Assembly (NCBI GenBank): GCA_029975965.1
Contig: JARKOV010000138.1
Location: forward strand, 1-40,093
DNA length: 40,093 nt
DNA from: Anaerolinea sp.
GTDB taxonomy: Bacteria; Chloroflexota; Anaerolineae; Anaerolineales; Anaerolineaceae
Reading direction: 5' to 3'
Both the position numbers and the translations under genes were made by a program. Below, one piece after another: positions 7,949 through 17,317 of this stretch. Every line of letters starts with the position of its first letter. Within the stretch, counting starts at the first letter, position 1. Under the pieces are notes generated by a model, which saw only the letters and a program-made list of their open reading frames with translations, was not told the DNA's origin and did not search any database.

Positions 7949-8675
7949 TCTGCTCATCGCGACCGTCGCGCTGTTGCTCGCCTGGCAGGTGGCGGCGATG
8001 CTGGTGCGGCGACCGATTCTGCCGCCCCCGCTGGATGTGTTGCGAACATTCTTTGCCGAGATCGCCAGCGGCGAGCTGCCGCGGCATTTCCTCGCCAGCC
8101 TGTGGCGGGTGGTCGCCTCCACCGCTCTGGCCATTGGCCTGGCGGCTCCGGCGGGGCTGGCTCTCGGACAGAGCAAGCATCTGGATCGCGTGCTTTCTCC
8201 GGTCATCTACATCCTGTATCCCATTCCAAAAGTGGTTTTCGTTCCGGTGCTGCTGCTTTTCTTTGGCATCGGCGATCTTTCGAAAATCCTGGTCATCTTC
8301 CTGGTCCTGTTTTTCCAGATTCTGGTGCTGGTGCGCGACCAGGCGGCGACGTTGCGCCCCGAGTTGATCCTCTCGGTGCGCAGCCTCGGCGCGGGCCGGC
8401 GGGCGCTGTTTCGCTACGTCTACCTTCCGGCGAGCCTGCCGGGCATCCTCACCGCGCTGCGCCAATCCATCGGCACGGCGGTGGCGGTGCTCTACGTGGT
8501 CGAGTTTTTCGCCACCACGGTGGGGTTAGGTTATTACATCAGCTTGCAGGGCAGCACGCTGGTCAATTACCGAGCCATGTACGCGGGGATCGTGGCAATG
8601 AGCCTGCTCGGCCTGGGCCTGTACTTCCTGGTGGACTGGCTGGAAAAAAAGCTGTGCCCCTGGCTGGGTCGATGA
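7935..8675 (+). CDS. ABC transporter permease (SsuC-like)
   Basis: A 246-residue inner-membrane permease of the BPD_transp_1 family with about six membrane segments. The cytoplasmic EAA-type loop that docks on the ATPase is visible as SVRSLGAGRRALFRYVYLP (about 150-168), followed by PGILTALRQSIGTAVAVLYVVE. LYPIPKVVFVPVLLLFFGIG is the usual conserved segment before it. It completes the importer with the lipoprotein at 6086 and the ATPase at 7178. Confidence 0.92.
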   Translation: MKRRDLLIATVALLLAWQVAAMLVRRPILPPPLDVLRTFFAEIASGELPRHFLASLWRVVASTALAIGLAAPAGLALGQSKHLDRVLSPVIYILYPIPKVVFVPVLLLFFGIGDLSKILVIFLVLFFQILVLVRDQAATLRPELILSVRSLGAGRRALFRYVYLPASLPGILTALRQSIGTAVAVLYVVEFFATTVGLGYYISLQGSTLVNYRAMYAGIVAMSLLGLGLYFLVDWLEKKLCPWLGR

Positions 8676-8735
8676 TCGGTATAATGAAGTTAACAGCCGG
8701 CCTTGGGGAACGGGACCGCCGGGCGGCTGGAGCGC

Positions 8736-10163
8736 ATGAATAAATCCCTTTCTTTATTGTGCAGGCCGCCCGCGATACTGGCTGTTGCGCTGGTGGTGGT
8801 GAACGACTGGCTGCTCAAGCCGCTGTTTCCTTCCTGGCTGACCGGCAAACTGAGCGACATAGGCGTGTTGTTCTTCTTGCCCCTGCTCGCCGGCGGGCTG
8901 ATAACCCTGGCGCTGCCGCGAAACTGGCGCGGGCGAGAGGCGTGGGCGGCGGGAACGGGCTACCTGTTGACCTTGTGCGGCTACCTGCTGCTGAAAGCTG
9001 CCCCTGTTACCGCGACCTGGCTGGCCAACAGCATCTCCAACCTGACCGGCTTCCAACTGCGCGCGCTGGCCGATCCAACCGACCTGTGGCTGCTGCCGGT
9101 GCTGGGTCTCTCGGCTGGTTGGTGGGCGCTTGCAGGCAGAAAACCGCTGCCGGGGCTGCGCCGGCGATGGCTGTTTGTCCCTCTTGCGGCGCTGGTGGCG
9201 CTGGCAGATGCGGCTATGCCCGACCCGGGCATCGCCTGCCTGCGCGAAGCCGACGGCGTGTTGTTTGCCCGGGGCGGCTATTCGCGCACCTACGCCAGCA
9301 CGGATGGCGGGATGACCTGGGCTGAGAAAGGGGAGTCGTGGCAGGGCAACTGCGGGCTGCTGGAGGAGACGGACCGGCGAGAAGTCGCCCTGCCGGACGG
9401 TAGCGTCACCTACCGCATCCAACGCGGCGGCGCAGTGGAGCGATCGAGCGACGGCGGCGCGACCTGGCGACCGGTTGGGGCGTCCGCCGAGATCAGGGAG
9501 GCCGAGCAGGCGTACATCCTGAAGACGCGCGGGAGCAACCTGGATTTCATCATGCCCCCCCAAGATGCCCTGGTTGACCCTGCCGGGGGGAACCTGATCC
9601 TGGCGATGGGTCAGCAGGGCGTGCTGGTCGTGCGCCCGGACGGCAGCTGGCAATGGAGCGGCGTCGGCAGCTACCAACATGAATCATTGAGAACCGCCGG
9701 GCTGAATGGGTATCTGCTACTGTTGACCTCCGAAATGGTGCTTGCGCTTGAAGCGGGGCTGGTCTGGCTGGGGACTGCCGTGCTGGCCGGGCGGCGGCGC
9801 GCCTGGACGGTGGTGAGCGTGCTGGCCTGGCTGGGGGTGTTCTTCACCGGGGCCGCGCTGCATCCGGAGGTGGCGAACGAAGCCTACATTGGTATCGTCC
9901 CTGTATTTGGGCTGCTGGTTTGCGCCCTCTTGAGCGTGGTGCTGGTGATCGGGGCAGCCGTGGCGATCAAAGCCAACCTCCTGCGTGGATTGCCCCTTGC
10001 GCTGTTGCTGGCTGTCCTCGCCCTGGTCCCTTACGGGTTGTGGGCGCTGGACGTGCTGCCGCGCTACGGCATGGCGCAGCTCCTGGCGGGCGGGCTGGTG
10101 CTTGGGACCTACCTGATCCTGGGCGATCGGGTCGGGAAAAGGATTAAATCCACCGGGCGATGA
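8736..10163 (+). CDS. Polytopic membrane protein with BNR-like extracytoplasmic insert
   Basis: A 475-residue protein of unknown function. Five hydrophobic segments (residues 8-160) are followed by a soluble region of about 190 residues that carries a BNR/Asp-box-like motif, YASTDGGMTW, and a second related strand, RSSDGGATWRP. About five more membrane segments follow. The early TGKLSDIGVLFFLPLL is a motif I have seen in uncharacterised bacterial membrane proteins. ATG 8736 is preferred over an in-frame TTG at 8703. A TATAAT at 8680-8685 could start transcription inside the permease stop region. Its 3' end overlaps convergent menA by 20 nt. Photosynthesis-type or sialidase activity should not be inferred from the BNR motif. 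Confidence 0.7.
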   Translation: MNKSLSLLCRPPAILAVALVVVNDWLLKPLFPSWLTGKLSDIGVLFFLPLLAGGLITLALPRNWRGREAWAAGTGYLLTLCGYLLLKAAPVTATWLANSISNLTGFQLRALADPTDLWLLPVLGLSAGWWALAGRKPLPGLRRRWLFVPLAALVALADAAMPDPGIACLREADGVLFARGGYSRTYASTDGGMTWAEKGESWQGNCGLLEETDRREVALPDGSVTYRIQRGGAVERSSDGGATWRPVGASAEIREAEQAYILKTRGSNLDFIMPPQDALVDPAGGNLILAMGQQGVLVVRPDGSWQWSGVGSYQHESLRTAGLNGYLLLLTSEMVLALEAGLVWLGTAVLAGRRRAWTVVSVLAWLGVFFTGAALHPEVANEAYIGIVPVFGLLVCALLSVVLVIGAAVAIKANLLRGLPLALLLAVLALVPYGLWALDVLPRYGMAQLLAGGLVLGTYLILGDRVGKRIKSTGR

Positions 10164-11043
10164 CCAGCCCGAGAGAAAAAAGCAGGCAATAAACCAGCTC
10201 GAGCTGACCGGTACCGGCCAGGGTGCGGTTCAAAGCGCGCCCTGTGTCGCGCCAGACGCTGCGCACGAGGCGCGCTGCCAGCGGCAGGGAGAGCCAACTG
10301 AGCAGCACCCAGGGGGGCAATATCTTCGAGAGCGCCATCAGCAGCGCAGAGAGGTAAGCCAGCCCCAGGACGACCAGGTATTCGCGGCGAGTCCAGTCCT
10401 CGCCGTTGCGCACTGCCAGGGTGCGCTTGCCGGTCTCGCGGTCGGTGGGGATGTCGCGCAGGTTGTTGACCACCAGGATGTTCACCACGAGGAAGCCGAC
10501 CGGGAAGGCCGCCGTTACGGCCGCCAGGCTGACCTGGCGCGCCTGCGCGTAGTATGTTCCGGCGACGGCAGCCAGCCCGAAGAAGAGAAAGACGAACAAC
10601 TCGCCCAGCCCGCTGTACCCGTATGGGCGCGGCCCGCCGGTGTAACCCAACGCGGCGAGGATGGCGAGCAGCCCGATGATCACCACCGGCCAGCCTGACG
10701 CCAGGGCCAGGTACACGCCGCACAGCGCGGCGAGGGCAAAAACGAAGGCGGTGCCCAGGGCCACCTCGCGCTGGCTGAGCAGGCCCGCCTGGGTGACGCG
10801 CGTTGGGCCGAGGCGCTTCGAGGTGTCCACCCCTTTTTGGAAGTCAAACAGGTCGTTGGCATAGTTGGCGCCAATCTGGATGAACAGCGAGCCCATCAGC
10901 GCCGCCAGGGCGGGCAGCGGGTCGAAGAGGCCGTCGTAGAAGGCCAATGCGCTGCCCACCAGCACCGGGGCCAACGCAGCCGGCAGGGTGCGGGGACGGG
11001 CGGCGAGTATCCAGGCGCGGAGCTTGCTGGGTTGCGGCTGCAT
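10144..11043 (-). CDS. menA: 1,4-dihydroxy-2-naphthoate polyprenyltransferase (UbiA family)
   Basis: Attaches the polyprenyl side chain to 1,4-dihydroxy-2-naphthoate in menaquinone synthesis at the cytoplasmic membrane. The 299-residue protein has about nine membrane segments. The first Asp-rich motif is [12 protein letters not shown] (63-74), the second [18 protein letters not shown] (near 190-207). The early [17 protein letters not shown] is typical of MenA rather than UbiA or chlorophyll synthase. The start is ATG 11043; a -10-like TATACT lies 7 nt upstream, implying a leaderless mRNA. Other menaquinone genes are not in the window. Confidence 0.88.
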   Translation of the reverse strand: MQPQPSKLRAWILAARPRTLPAALAPVLVGSALAFYDGLFDPLPALAALMGSLFIQIGANYANDLFDFQKGVDTSKRLGPTRVTQAGLLSQREVALGTAFVFALAALCGVYLALASGWPVVIIGLLAILAALGYTGGPRPYGYSGLGELFVFLFFGLAAVAGTYYAQARQVSLAAVTAAFPVGFLVVNILVVNNLRDIPTDRETGKRTLAVRNGEDWTRREYLVVLGLAYLSALLMALSKILPPWVLLSWLSLPLAARLVRSVWRDTGRALNRTLAGTGQLELVYCLLFSLGLVIARWI

Positions 11044-11366
11044 CTCGAAAAGTATACCCGATGTGGCCGGAAGGTGACATGAATCGAAGAGAAGGCTCAC
11101 CACCAGGACACGGAGGATTGTGTATTTTTTTGTAACTGCTCAGCGGGTAGAGGAGACGTCGCACAGTTTTAAGAGCTATTTTTCCCTATCTTAACAAGTG
11201 CGGGTTGGTTTGGGGCGTTGTGCGTCGACAAGATCGAGTAAATTGGGTCTGTTTCCCTCGCATCGACCGGGAATCGAGATGAAGACTCCGTGGGATGGGA
11301 TGGGCAGTTGCGCTGAGCGATTTAGATGTAGAATAAGACCAATGAATCTCCTTGGGAGCTGCTGCC
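11044..11366. other. Divergent intergenic region menA / thiolase
   Basis: The region holds a menA -10 (TATACT, minus, 11056-11051) and a thiolase-side -10 (TAGAAT, plus, 11329-11334). It also has an IS-end-like segment at 11116-11143 (GATTGTGTA, T-run, GTAACTGCTCAG). The rest, about 11145-11325, shows no gene or clear structure. Confidence 0.55.
11116..11143 (-). repeat. IS-end-like motif (shared with 209-237)
   Basis: On the minus strand, CTGAGCAGTTAC is followed after 9 nt by CACAATC. The plus-strand copy at 209-237 has the same two blocks with a 10-nt spacer. The 9-mer GATTGTGTA here is identical to the terminal repeat of the MITE-like insertion at 34838-34846. This looks like a relic end of a mobile element family. 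Confidence 0.45.
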
Positions 11367-11374
11367 ATGCCTGA
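11342..11374 (+). CDS. 10-codon leader mini-ORF overlapping the thiolase start
   Basis: ATG 11342 lies 7 nt after a -10-like TAGAAT (11329-11334), so the transcript may begin at this ATG. The mini-ORF encodes [10 protein letters not shown] and its TGA (11372-11374) overlaps the thiolase start (ATG 11367) in another frame. It contains the Shine-Dalgarno GGGAG of the thiolase gene. This parallels the mini-ORF at 318-353. Function is inferred only. Confidence 0.38.
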   Translation: MNLLGSCCHA

Positions 11375-12584
11375 TGCCGTCATTGTCGACGCGGTGCGCA
11401 CCCCGGTGGGAGCGCTGGGCGGCGCCCTGGCCCGCGTTCGCCCCGACGACCTGGCTGCGCACGCGCTGCGCGCCTTGCTCGACCGCACAGCCATCGATGC
11501 GGCGCTGGTCGAGGAAGTGTACCTGGGCTGCGCCAACCAGGCCGGTGAAGATAACCGCAACGTGGCGCGCATGGCGGCGCTGCTGGCCGGGCTGCCGGTC
11601 GAGGCGGCCGGGGTCACCTTCAACCGCCTGTGCGCTTCAGGCTTGACGGCGGTGAACATGGCGGCGCGGGCCATTCGCAGCGGCGAGGGCGATGTGTACA
11701 TCGCCGGCGGGGTGGAGAGCATGTCGCGCGCGCCTTACTCCTTGCCCAAAGCAGAGGTTGGCTTTGCCTTCGGCAACCTGACCGCCTACGACACCGCGCT
11801 GGGCTGGCGCTACCCCAACCCGCGCCTGGAGGCGCTCTACGGGCTCGAGTCGATGGGTGAAACTGCCGAGAACATCGCCGCCGAGACCGGCATCTCGCGC
11901 GAGGCGCAAGACCGCTTCGCGCTGGAAAGCCACCGGCGGGCGGTGGCGGCGATCGACGCCGGCAAATTTGCCCAGGAGATCGCCCCGCTGCCGGTCGCGC
12001 AGAAGAAAGGCGACCCATTGTGGGTGGACACCGACGAGAGACCGCGCCGCGACACCACCCTGGAAGGGCTGGCCAGGCTAAAACCCGCCTTCCGCAAGGA
12101 GGGCACGGTGACCGCGGGCAATTCCTCCGGCTTGAACGACGGCGCGGCGGCGTTGCTGTTGATGAGCGCCGAGCGGGCCGCGCAGCTCGGGCTGCGCCCG
12201 CTGGCGCGCATCGTGGCGTCGGCTGCGGCCGGCGTCCCACCGCGCACCATGGGCATGGGACCTGTCCCGGCGACGCGCAAGGCGCTGCAGCGCGCCGGGC
12301 TGGCCCTGGAACAGATCGGCCTGGTGGAGATCAACGAGGCCTTTGCGGTGCAAACTCTGGCCGTGATGGATGCGCTCGAGTTTTCCCACGAGCGGGTCAA
12401 CGTCAACGGCGGGGCAATCGCGCTGGGACACCCGTTGGGTTGTTCGGGTGCGCGCATCCTGACCACCCTGCTGCACGAAATGAAACGCCGCGCCCCCGCC
12501 ACTGGCCGGCCTTTTTATGGCCTGGCAACGCTGTGTGTGGGCGTGGGCCAGGGCGAAGCGACGGTGGTGGAGTGGCTGGCATGA
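11367..12584 (+). CDS. Acetyl-CoA acyltransferase (thiolase)
   Basis: A 405-residue thiolase II family enzyme; it cleaves 3-ketoacyl-CoA with CoA or runs the reverse condensation. The acylated nucleophile is C89 (NRLCASGL), and the second set is NEAFA (323), H355 ([16 protein letters not shown]) and C390 (TLCVGVGQG), all intact. Length is normal. The PcaF/FadA-like loop and the CoA-transferase subunits found 15 kb away suggest acyl-CoA breakdown, but the chain-length preference cannot be read. ATG 11367 has GGGAG 8-9 nt upstream. The stop overlaps the next gene (ATGA). Confidence 0.93.
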   Translation: MPDAVIVDAVRTPVGALGGALARVRPDDLAAHALRALLDRTAIDAALVEEVYLGCANQAGEDNRNVARMAALLAGLPVEAAGVTFNRLCASGLTAVNMAARAIRSGEGDVYIAGGVESMSRAPYSLPKAEVGFAFGNLTAYDTALGWRYPNPRLEALYGLESMGETAENIAAETGISREAQDRFALESHRRAVAAIDAGKFAQEIAPLPVAQKKGDPLWVDTDERPRRDTTLEGLARLKPAFRKEGTVTAGNSSGLNDGAAALLLMSAERAAQLGLRPLARIVASAAAGVPPRTMGMGPVPATRKALQRAGLALEQIGLVEINEAFAVQTLAVMDALEFSHERVNVNGGAIALGHPLGCSGARILTTLLHEMKRRAPATGRPFYGLATLCVGVGQGEATVVEWLA

Positions 12585-13546
12585 AGGCGCTGGTGACCGG
12601 CTCGACAGGTTTCATTGGCTCCAGCCTGTGCCGGGCGCTGGTGGAAAGCGGCCACGGCGTGCGCGCTTTTCACCGCTCGTCGAGCACGCTGCGTTTGCTG
12701 GAAGGGCTGGACGTGGAACCGGTTACCGGCGACGTGACCCAACCGGAGACGCTGTTCAAAGCGATGGAGGGGGTCGATGTGGTTTTTCACGCTGCCGCCT
12801 GGATGGGCAGCAGCGAGCCGGGTCGCCTGTACGCAGTGACCGTGGAGGGGACGCGCGAGGTGCTCTCGGCGGCGCGCAAGCAGGGGGTGCGGCGGGTGGT
12901 GCACACCAGTTCGGTGGCCGCGCTGGGCGTCCCGGAGCTGGGTGTCCCCGCCTTGTTGAACGAAAACCATACCTGGAACCTGCGCCCGGATGATTACCCG
13001 TACGGTTACGCCAAGTACCTGGCCGAGCTGGAAGTGCAGAAGGCGGTCGCGGCGGGGCAGGATGTGGTCATCGTCAACCCGAGCATGGTGTTTGGCAAGG
13101 GCGACCTGTACCGCCAGGGGCACTCGATTATCATGCAAGTGGCCCGGCGCAAGGTGGGCGTGGCGATCGAGGGGGGCATCAACGTGGTGCACATCGACGA
13201 CGTGGTCACGGGTCACCTGGCAGCGTTGGAACGGGGAAAAACCGGCGAGCGGTATATCCTGGCTGGTGAAAACCTGACCTTCCTCGAAATGCTGCAGCAG
13301 ATAGCCCGGGTGACCGGCGCGCCGGCGCCCAACCTGGTGTTGCCGGCGGGCCTGGTGCGCGCGGCTGGCGGAGCGGCCAGGCTGATCAAAAATTATCTCG
13401 ACCTGCCGGTCTCGCCGGACCTGTTCAGGTTAGCCGGGTATTACTTTTATTACGACACGCGCAAGGCGCAGGTCGAGCTCGAGATGGACGAACCTCGTCC
13501 GGCGGCGGAGGCGTTCGCGGACGCGTACGCCTGGTTCAAGGGCTGA
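12581..13546 (+). CDS. NAD-dependent epimerase/dehydratase family protein (extended SDR)
   Basis: A 321-residue Rossmann-fold oxidoreductase. The dinucleotide loop is [11 protein letters not shown] (6-16), and the catalytic pair is Y and K in YGYAKYLAE (about 144-152), with the serine in [17 protein letters not shown]-type and HIDDVV motifs (here [11 protein letters not shown] and [11 protein letters not shown]) are those of the dihydroflavonol-4-reductase/3-beta-HSD-like extended SDRs. The substrate is unknown. ATG 12581 overlaps the thiolase stop (ATGA), so the two are coexpressed; a role in reducing or oxidising a CoA-pathway metabolite is possible but not shown. Confidence 0.9.
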   Translation: MKALVTGSTGFIGSSLCRALVESGHGVRAFHRSSSTLRLLEGLDVEPVTGDVTQPETLFKAMEGVDVVFHAAAWMGSSEPGRLYAVTVEGTREVLSAARKQGVRRVVHTSSVAALGVPELGVPALLNENHTWNLRPDDYPYGYAKYLAELEVQKAVAAGQDVVIVNPSMVFGKGDLYRQGHSIIMQVARRKVGVAIEGGINVVHIDDVVTGHLAALERGKTGERYILAGENLTFLEMLQQIARVTGAPAPNLVLPAGLVRAAGGAARLIKNYLDLPVSPDLFRLAGYYFYYDTRKAQVELEMDEPRPAAEAFADAYAWFKG

Positions 13547-13548
13547 CC

Positions 13549-14529
13549 CTATCCCCCAATCTCACTCATCACCCGGTCGGTGGCAAATTCGCCGCGAGCC
13601 AGGCCGTGACCCCAGGGCTTGTTCCACACGCCGCTGAGGATCAGCGCGCGCAGGTCCTCCATACCGGCCCCTGCGCGCAACGGCGTGAGCAGGTCGACCT
13701 CTTTCTCGCGCAGCAGGCACAGGCGCAGCTTGCCATCCGCGGTGAGGCGGGCGCGGGTGCAAGAAGCGCAAAAGGGCAGGGAGACCGAGGAGATGAAGCC
13801 GATGGTGCCCAGGGCGCCGGGCAGCCGGTACAGGCGAGCCTCTCCATCCAGTTCGCCCTGGTTGAGCAGCTCCAGCGGACCATAGGCGGCTTCGAGGCGG
13901 GCGATCATCTCGGCGGTGGTGACCACCTGGTTCTGCTGCAGCTCCGTCGCGCCGCCGAAGGGCATCATCTCGATGTAACGCATCTGCCAGGACCGCTCGC
14001 AGGTCAGGCGGGCCAGGTCGACCACGTCATCCTCGTTGTAGCCGCGCACCACCACCGCGTTCAGCTTGAGCGGCGTCAGGCCGGCCTGTTCCGCGGCGAG
14101 TATCCCACCCCAAACCTGCTCCAGGCTGCCCCAACGGGTCAGGCGGCGAAATTTTTGCGGGTTCAGGGTGTCGATCGAGATGTTGACGCGCTGCAACCCG
14201 GCGTCTTTGAGCGGCTGGGCCAGTTTCGCCAGCAGAACGCCGTTGGTGGTCATGGTCAACTGGCGGACGCCCGGCGTGGCAGCCATCTCGCGCACCAGGT
14301 CCACCACCCCGGCGCGCACGGTCGGCTCACCGCCGGTCAGGCGCAGCTTGTCGAAGCCCAGGCTGGCAAACAGGCGCACCAGCAGCAGCAACTCGTCGTC
14401 CTGCATCAACTCTTTGTTGGGCCTAAAGGTCATATCCTCCGGCATGCAATAGACGCAGCGCAGGTTGCAGTGATCTGTCAGGCTGATCCGCAGGTAGTGG
14501 ATGTTGCGGGCGAATCGGTCAATGGCCAT
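13549..14529 (-). CDS. moaA: GTP 3',8-cyclase, molybdenum cofactor synthesis
   Basis: A 326-residue radical SAM enzyme that converts GTP to 3',8-cyclo-GTP, the first step of molybdopterin synthesis. The N-terminal cluster motif is CNLRCVYC (C21, C25, C28). The C-terminal cluster is CASCTRARLTADGKLRLC (about 254-271). The chain ends in the Gly-Gly tail (MSEIGG) required for activity in MoaA. TGGEP and the SIDTLNPQKF segment are also typical. It faces the SDR gene tail to tail with almost no gap. The moaC partner and other cofactor genes are not in the window. Confidence 0.95.
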   Translation of the reverse strand: MAIDRFARNIHYLRISLTDHCNLRCVYCMPEDMTFRPNKELMQDDELLLLVRLFASLGFDKLRLTGGEPTVRAGVVDLVREMAATPGVRQLTMTTNGVLLAKLAQPLKDAGLQRVNISIDTLNPQKFRRLTRWGSLEQVWGGILAAEQAGLTPLKLNAVVVRGYNEDDVVDLARLTCERSWQMRYIEMMPFGGATELQQNQVVTTAEMIARLEAAYGPLELLNQGELDGEARLYRLPGALGTIGFISSVSLPFCASCTRARLTADGKLRLCLLREKEVDLLTPLRAGAGMEDLRALILSGVWNKPWGHGLARGEFATDRVMSEIGG

Positions 14530-14566
14530 GGGTTTCCGTACCGTTAATAAACAAAATAATTATCAT

Positions 14567-14572
14567 ATTATA
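14567..14572 (-). promoter_or_regulatory. -10 box of moaA
   Basis: TATAAT on the minus strand (14572-14567) lies in a 60-nt AT-rich gap upstream of moaA and predicts a leader of about 30 nt. No consensus -35 is seen. The gap is too short to hold the known molybdenum-cofactor riboswitch. Confidence 0.5.
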
Positions 14573-14589
14573 CCAAAAAATTAAGCCTT

Positions 14590-15192
14590 TCAGGCGGTCG
14601 CGCCGTTCCATAACTGGTAGATCGCGAATCCCAGGAGCAACAGGGCGGAAAGTGCGCGCAACCGGCGCACGAAGCGCGGGCCAAGTTGACCGGCGGCGGC
14701 AAACAGCGCAATCAGCGCGCTCAACACCGCCAGCATTGTCAGATAGAAGCCCATCAGGAAGAGCAGGCCGGAGGAGGGCGACTCTCCCCAGCCCGCCAGG
14801 AATGCCGGACCGCCCACGGTGCTCCAGAACAGCCACGGGCCGGGACCAAGCGCGTTGGCCAGGGCGGCTTTGATCAACCCGGCGCCGGCAGCCCTCTCCG
14901 GTGGGGGCTGGCTATCGGGTCGGCGAAGCGATTGCCAGGCGGCCCAGGCGAGGTAGAGCAGGAACAACCCGCCCGCCAGGCGCAAGCCACGCAACAGCCA
15001 GCCAGGAATGGCGCTGAGAGCCAGCAGCGCCAGCGCCACGATTGGGCCGTCGCTGAGCAAGGGCGCGAAGGCGGCCGGCCAGGCGCGCCGCCAGCCGTTC
15101 TGAACCGCCAGCGCGATCAGGTAGGCCTGGAAAGGGCCGGGCGAGGCGGCTGCGGTGAATCCAAGGGCGAGTCCCTGGAGGAACAAAAGCAT
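14590..15192 (-). CDS. LysE/RhtB-family exporter-like membrane protein
   Basis: A 200-residue membrane protein with about six hydrophobic segments. The N-terminal GLALGFTAAASPGPFQAYLI corresponds to the LysE-family GPxP-type start. The substrate is unknown; LysE proteins export amino acids or similar small molecules. I prefer ATG 15192. TATAAT (15205-15200) lies 7 nt upstream, and GGAGGG fills the space, so either leaderless or very short-leader initiation is possible. Longer in-frame starts would begin upstream of this promoter. Confidence 0.78.
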   Translation of the reverse strand: MLLFLQGLALGFTAAASPGPFQAYLIALAVQNGWRRAWPAAFAPLLSDGPIVALALLALSAIPGWLLRGLRLAGGLFLLYLAWAAWQSLRRPDSQPPPERAAGAGLIKAALANALGPGPWLFWSTVGGPAFLAGWGESPSSGLLFLMGFYLTMLAVLSALIALFAAAGQLGPRFVRRLRALSALLLLGFAIYQLWNGATA

Positions 15193-15335
15193 GCCCTCCA
15201 TTATATGGCAAAGGCTGTTTCGATGGTTCAACCCACTAACTGCATTTGACAGCGCACTGGCAGTGGCGAGAAAAAACGTATTTGGGTCGGGCTTACCTTA
15301 CTCCTTAGCAGTGAGACGAATGCGAATATACCCAC

Positions 15336-15363
15336 TTGACAGCGCGGATGGATGGTATATAAT
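15336..15363 (+). promoter_or_regulatory. Consensus sigma-70 promoter of the ABC-2 operon
   Basis: Perfect TTGACA (15336-15341) and perfect TATAAT (15358-15363) are separated by 16 nt. Transcription should start near 15370. A second TTGACAGCGC block (15246-15255) repeats the -35 context 90 nt upstream but has no good -10. Confidence 0.8.
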
Positions 15364-15375
15364 TTATATAAACTG

Positions 15376-15390
15376 GTTTGTAATGCAAAC
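15376..15390 (+). promoter_or_regulatory. Palindromic operator GTTTG-N5-CAAAC
   Basis: The dyad GTTTGTAATGCAAAC lies a few bases after the predicted transcription start. Extra half-sites flank it (AAACTG before, AAGTTT after). A winged-helix regulator is encoded two genes later in the same operon (16054), so autorepression is the simplest reading. This is an inference from position. Confidence 0.55.
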
Positions 15391-15406
15391 AAGTTTACGG
15401 AGCGGG

Positions 15407-16057
15407 ATGAACGACCAACAGATTCAAAAGATCATTCGAAAAACCCATCGGGCCTGGTTCGAGGACGGCATCTGGGAAATCAGCTTCAGCCTGGCCATCC
15501 TGATCATTGCCCTGTATAACTGGCTGGCAATCTGGCTCGATCTTGAAACCCGCCTGGAGATATGGCTGCCTTTGCTGCAAATTGTCGTCTTCCTGGGTGC
15601 GTTCCTGCTGGTGCGCTGGGTCGTGGACCGGTTAAAGGCGCGCTTCTCCTTTCCCCGCACCGGCTATGTGGCCTTCCGGCGTGAATCCAAAAGCGGCATC
15701 GGCCGGCGGATTGTGCTTGGGGCGGGCATTGGCGCGCTGGTCGGCGCGACGGTGGTGGTCGCCGGCCTCGCCAGCAACCTGCGGGCGGTGGTGCCGGCAG
15801 TCATCGGGCTGGTCTTTGGGCTGACGATGGGCTATCTGACCTGGCGTTTTTCGCTCTACCGTTTTGCGGTGATCGGCATTCTCACCCTCGCTCTTGGGGT
15901 GGCGCTGGCCTTCACCGCGCCGGATAACGAGGTTGGCTCGGCGATCTTGATCAGCGGGTTCGGCGTCCTCTTGCTCCTCTCCGGCTGCATTGCGCTGTGG
16001 CGCTATGTCAAGCGATACCCGCTGGCACCTGGCGAGAGCTCGCTGGAGGACGCATGA
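15407..16057 (+). CDS. Uncharacterised membrane protein of a wHTH/ABC-2 operon
   Basis: A 216-residue protein not assigned to a named family. After a short N-terminal cytoplasmic helix (MNDQQIQKIIRKTHRAWFED), it has paired membrane segments at about 25-42 and 50-70, a basic loop, then four hydrophobic segments between about 100 and 205. ATG 15407 has GGAG a few nt upstream and lies downstream of the operator; an in-frame ATG at 15383 would sit inside the operator. The stop overlaps the regulator gene start (ATGA). Context suggests a signal-sensing or accessory part of the ABC-2 system. Confidence 0.72.
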   Translation: MNDQQIQKIIRKTHRAWFEDGIWEISFSLAILIIALYNWLAIWLDLETRLEIWLPLLQIVVFLGAFLLVRWVVDRLKARFSFPRTGYVAFRRESKSGIGRRIVLGAGIGALVGATVVVAGLASNLRAVVPAVIGLVFGLTMGYLTWRFSLYRFAVIGILTLALGVALAFTAPDNEVGSAILISGFGVLLLLSGCIALWRYVKRYPLAPGESSLEDA

Positions 16058-16368
16058 GCGACAACCTGCTGCGCCAGGCGTCCGGGCTTGACCGGGTGAT
16101 CCACGAGCCGGCGCGCATGGTGATTGTCACCATCTTATCCACGGTGGAGAAGGCGGACTTTCTGTTCCTGCTCAACACCAGCGGGCTGACGAAGGGGAAT
16201 CTATCGGCGCATTTGTCGCGCCTGGAGAGCGCCGGTTACGTGACGATCGAGAAAACGTTCAAAGGCAAGATGCCTCAGACCCTGATCTCGCTGTCGAGCG
16301 AGGGTCGGAGCGCGTTCGAAGCCTATCGCAAGCAATTGAAAGCTTTTATCAACCAACTGCCGGAGTAA
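16054..16368 (+). CDS. Winged-helix transcriptional regulator (MarR/ArsR-like, HTH_27)
   Basis: A 104-residue single-domain regulator. The recognition part is LTKGNLSAHLSRLESAGYVTIEKTF (shown here only by its ends, about residues 45-69), preceded by RMVIVTILSTVEKADFLFLL, and followed by the wing GKMPQTLISLSSEGR. This is the short transcriptional-regulator class that often precedes ABC-2 transporters. No ligand domain is present. It overlaps the upstream stop (ATGA) and ends 4 nt before the ATPase gene. The likely target is the dyad at 15376-15390. Confidence 0.88.
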   Translation: MSDNLLRQASGLDRVIHEPARMVIVTILSTVEKADFLFLLNTSGLTKGNLSAHLSRLESAGYVTIEKTFKGKMPQTLISLSSEGRSAFEAYRKQLKAFINQLPE

Positions 16369-16372
16369 ATGA

Positions 16373-17317
16373 ATGAACCATGCCATGATCCACACAACCG
16401 CTTTGACCCGCGACTTCCAGCGCGTGCGCGCGCTGGATGGGCTGACCCTGGAGGTCCCGCGCGGGATCGTCTTTGGTTTCCTGGGGCCGAACGGCGCCGG
16501 AAAGACAACCACCATCCGCCTGTTACTCGGCTTGCTCGAGCCGACGGCGGGATCGGCCACGGTGTTGGGCTTCGATACGCGCGCCGAGGCCGGGCGCATC
16601 CGCGAGCAATCTGGGGCGTTGCTGGAGCACACCGGCCTGTACGAGCGATTGAGCGCGGAAGACAACCTCGAATTTTACGGGCGGGTGTACCAGATGGAGC
16701 CGAAAGATCGCAAACGGCGAATCCTGGAGCTCCTTGAGCACCTGAACCTATGGGAGCGCCGCTCGGAACCCCTGGCTGCCTGGAGCCGCGGGATGAAACA
16801 AAAAGTGGCTGTGGCGCGCGCCTTGCTTCACCGGCCTAAACTGCTCTTCCTCGACGAGCCAACCGCCGGGTTGGATCCGGTGGGGGCGGCTGGCTTGCGC
16901 GAAGACCTGGCGCGCATGGCGTCATCGGAAAAGGTGACGGTGTTCCTCACCACGCACAACCTCAGCGAAGCGGAGCGCCTGTGTGAGCTGGTCGGGATCG
17001 TGCGCGCCGGTAAACTGGTCGCGCTGGGCAGCCCGGCGGAGCTGCGCCGGCGCCAGGGCGGGGAGCGGGTCGAGGTCATCGGTCAAGGGTTCGGCGAGAG
17101 CCTGCTCGACAGCCTGCGGGCGCGACCAGAGGTGCAGGCGGCCGATTTGCGCAACCATCACCTGGAGGTGGAGCTGCGCCCCGGCCAGGAGTTTTCGGGC
17201 CTGGTGGGCTTCCTGGTGGGCAACGGCGCGCAGATCGAGGAAATCCGCCGCGGCAAAGCCAGCCTGGAAGAGGTGTTCTTGGACCTGGTGGTGGAAAGTG
17301 AAGAAAATGAAGAGTGA
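16373..17317 (+). CDS. ABC-2 type transporter ATP-binding protein
   Basis: A 314-residue ATPase of the DrrA/CcmA-type exporter group. Walker A is GPNGAGKTT (about 39-47), the signature is WSRGMKQKV, a common variant of LSGGQ in this group, Walker B is LLFLDEPTAGLDP, and the switch is TTHNLSEAE. A C-terminal extension of about 80 residues follows the ATPase core. The last residues (ESEENEE) are encoded by the start of a heptanucleotide repeat tract, and the stop TGA at 17315 is the first codon-sized part of a repeat unit, so the repeat expansion has probably set the C-terminus. Confidence 0.93.
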   Translation: MNHAMIHTTALTRDFQRVRALDGLTLEVPRGIVFGFLGPNGAGKTTTIRLLLGLLEPTAGSATVLGFDTRAEAGRIREQSGALLEHTGLYERLSAEDNLEFYGRVYQMEPKDRKRRILELLEHLNLWERRSEPLAAWSRGMKQKVAVARALLHRPKLLFLDEPTAGLDPVGAAGLREDLARMASSEKVTVFLTTHNLSEAERLCELVGIVRAGKLVALGSPAELRRRQGGERVEVIGQGFGESLLDSLRARPEVQAADLRNHHLEVELRPGQEFSGLVGFLVGNGAQIEEIRRGKASLEEVFLDLVVESEENEE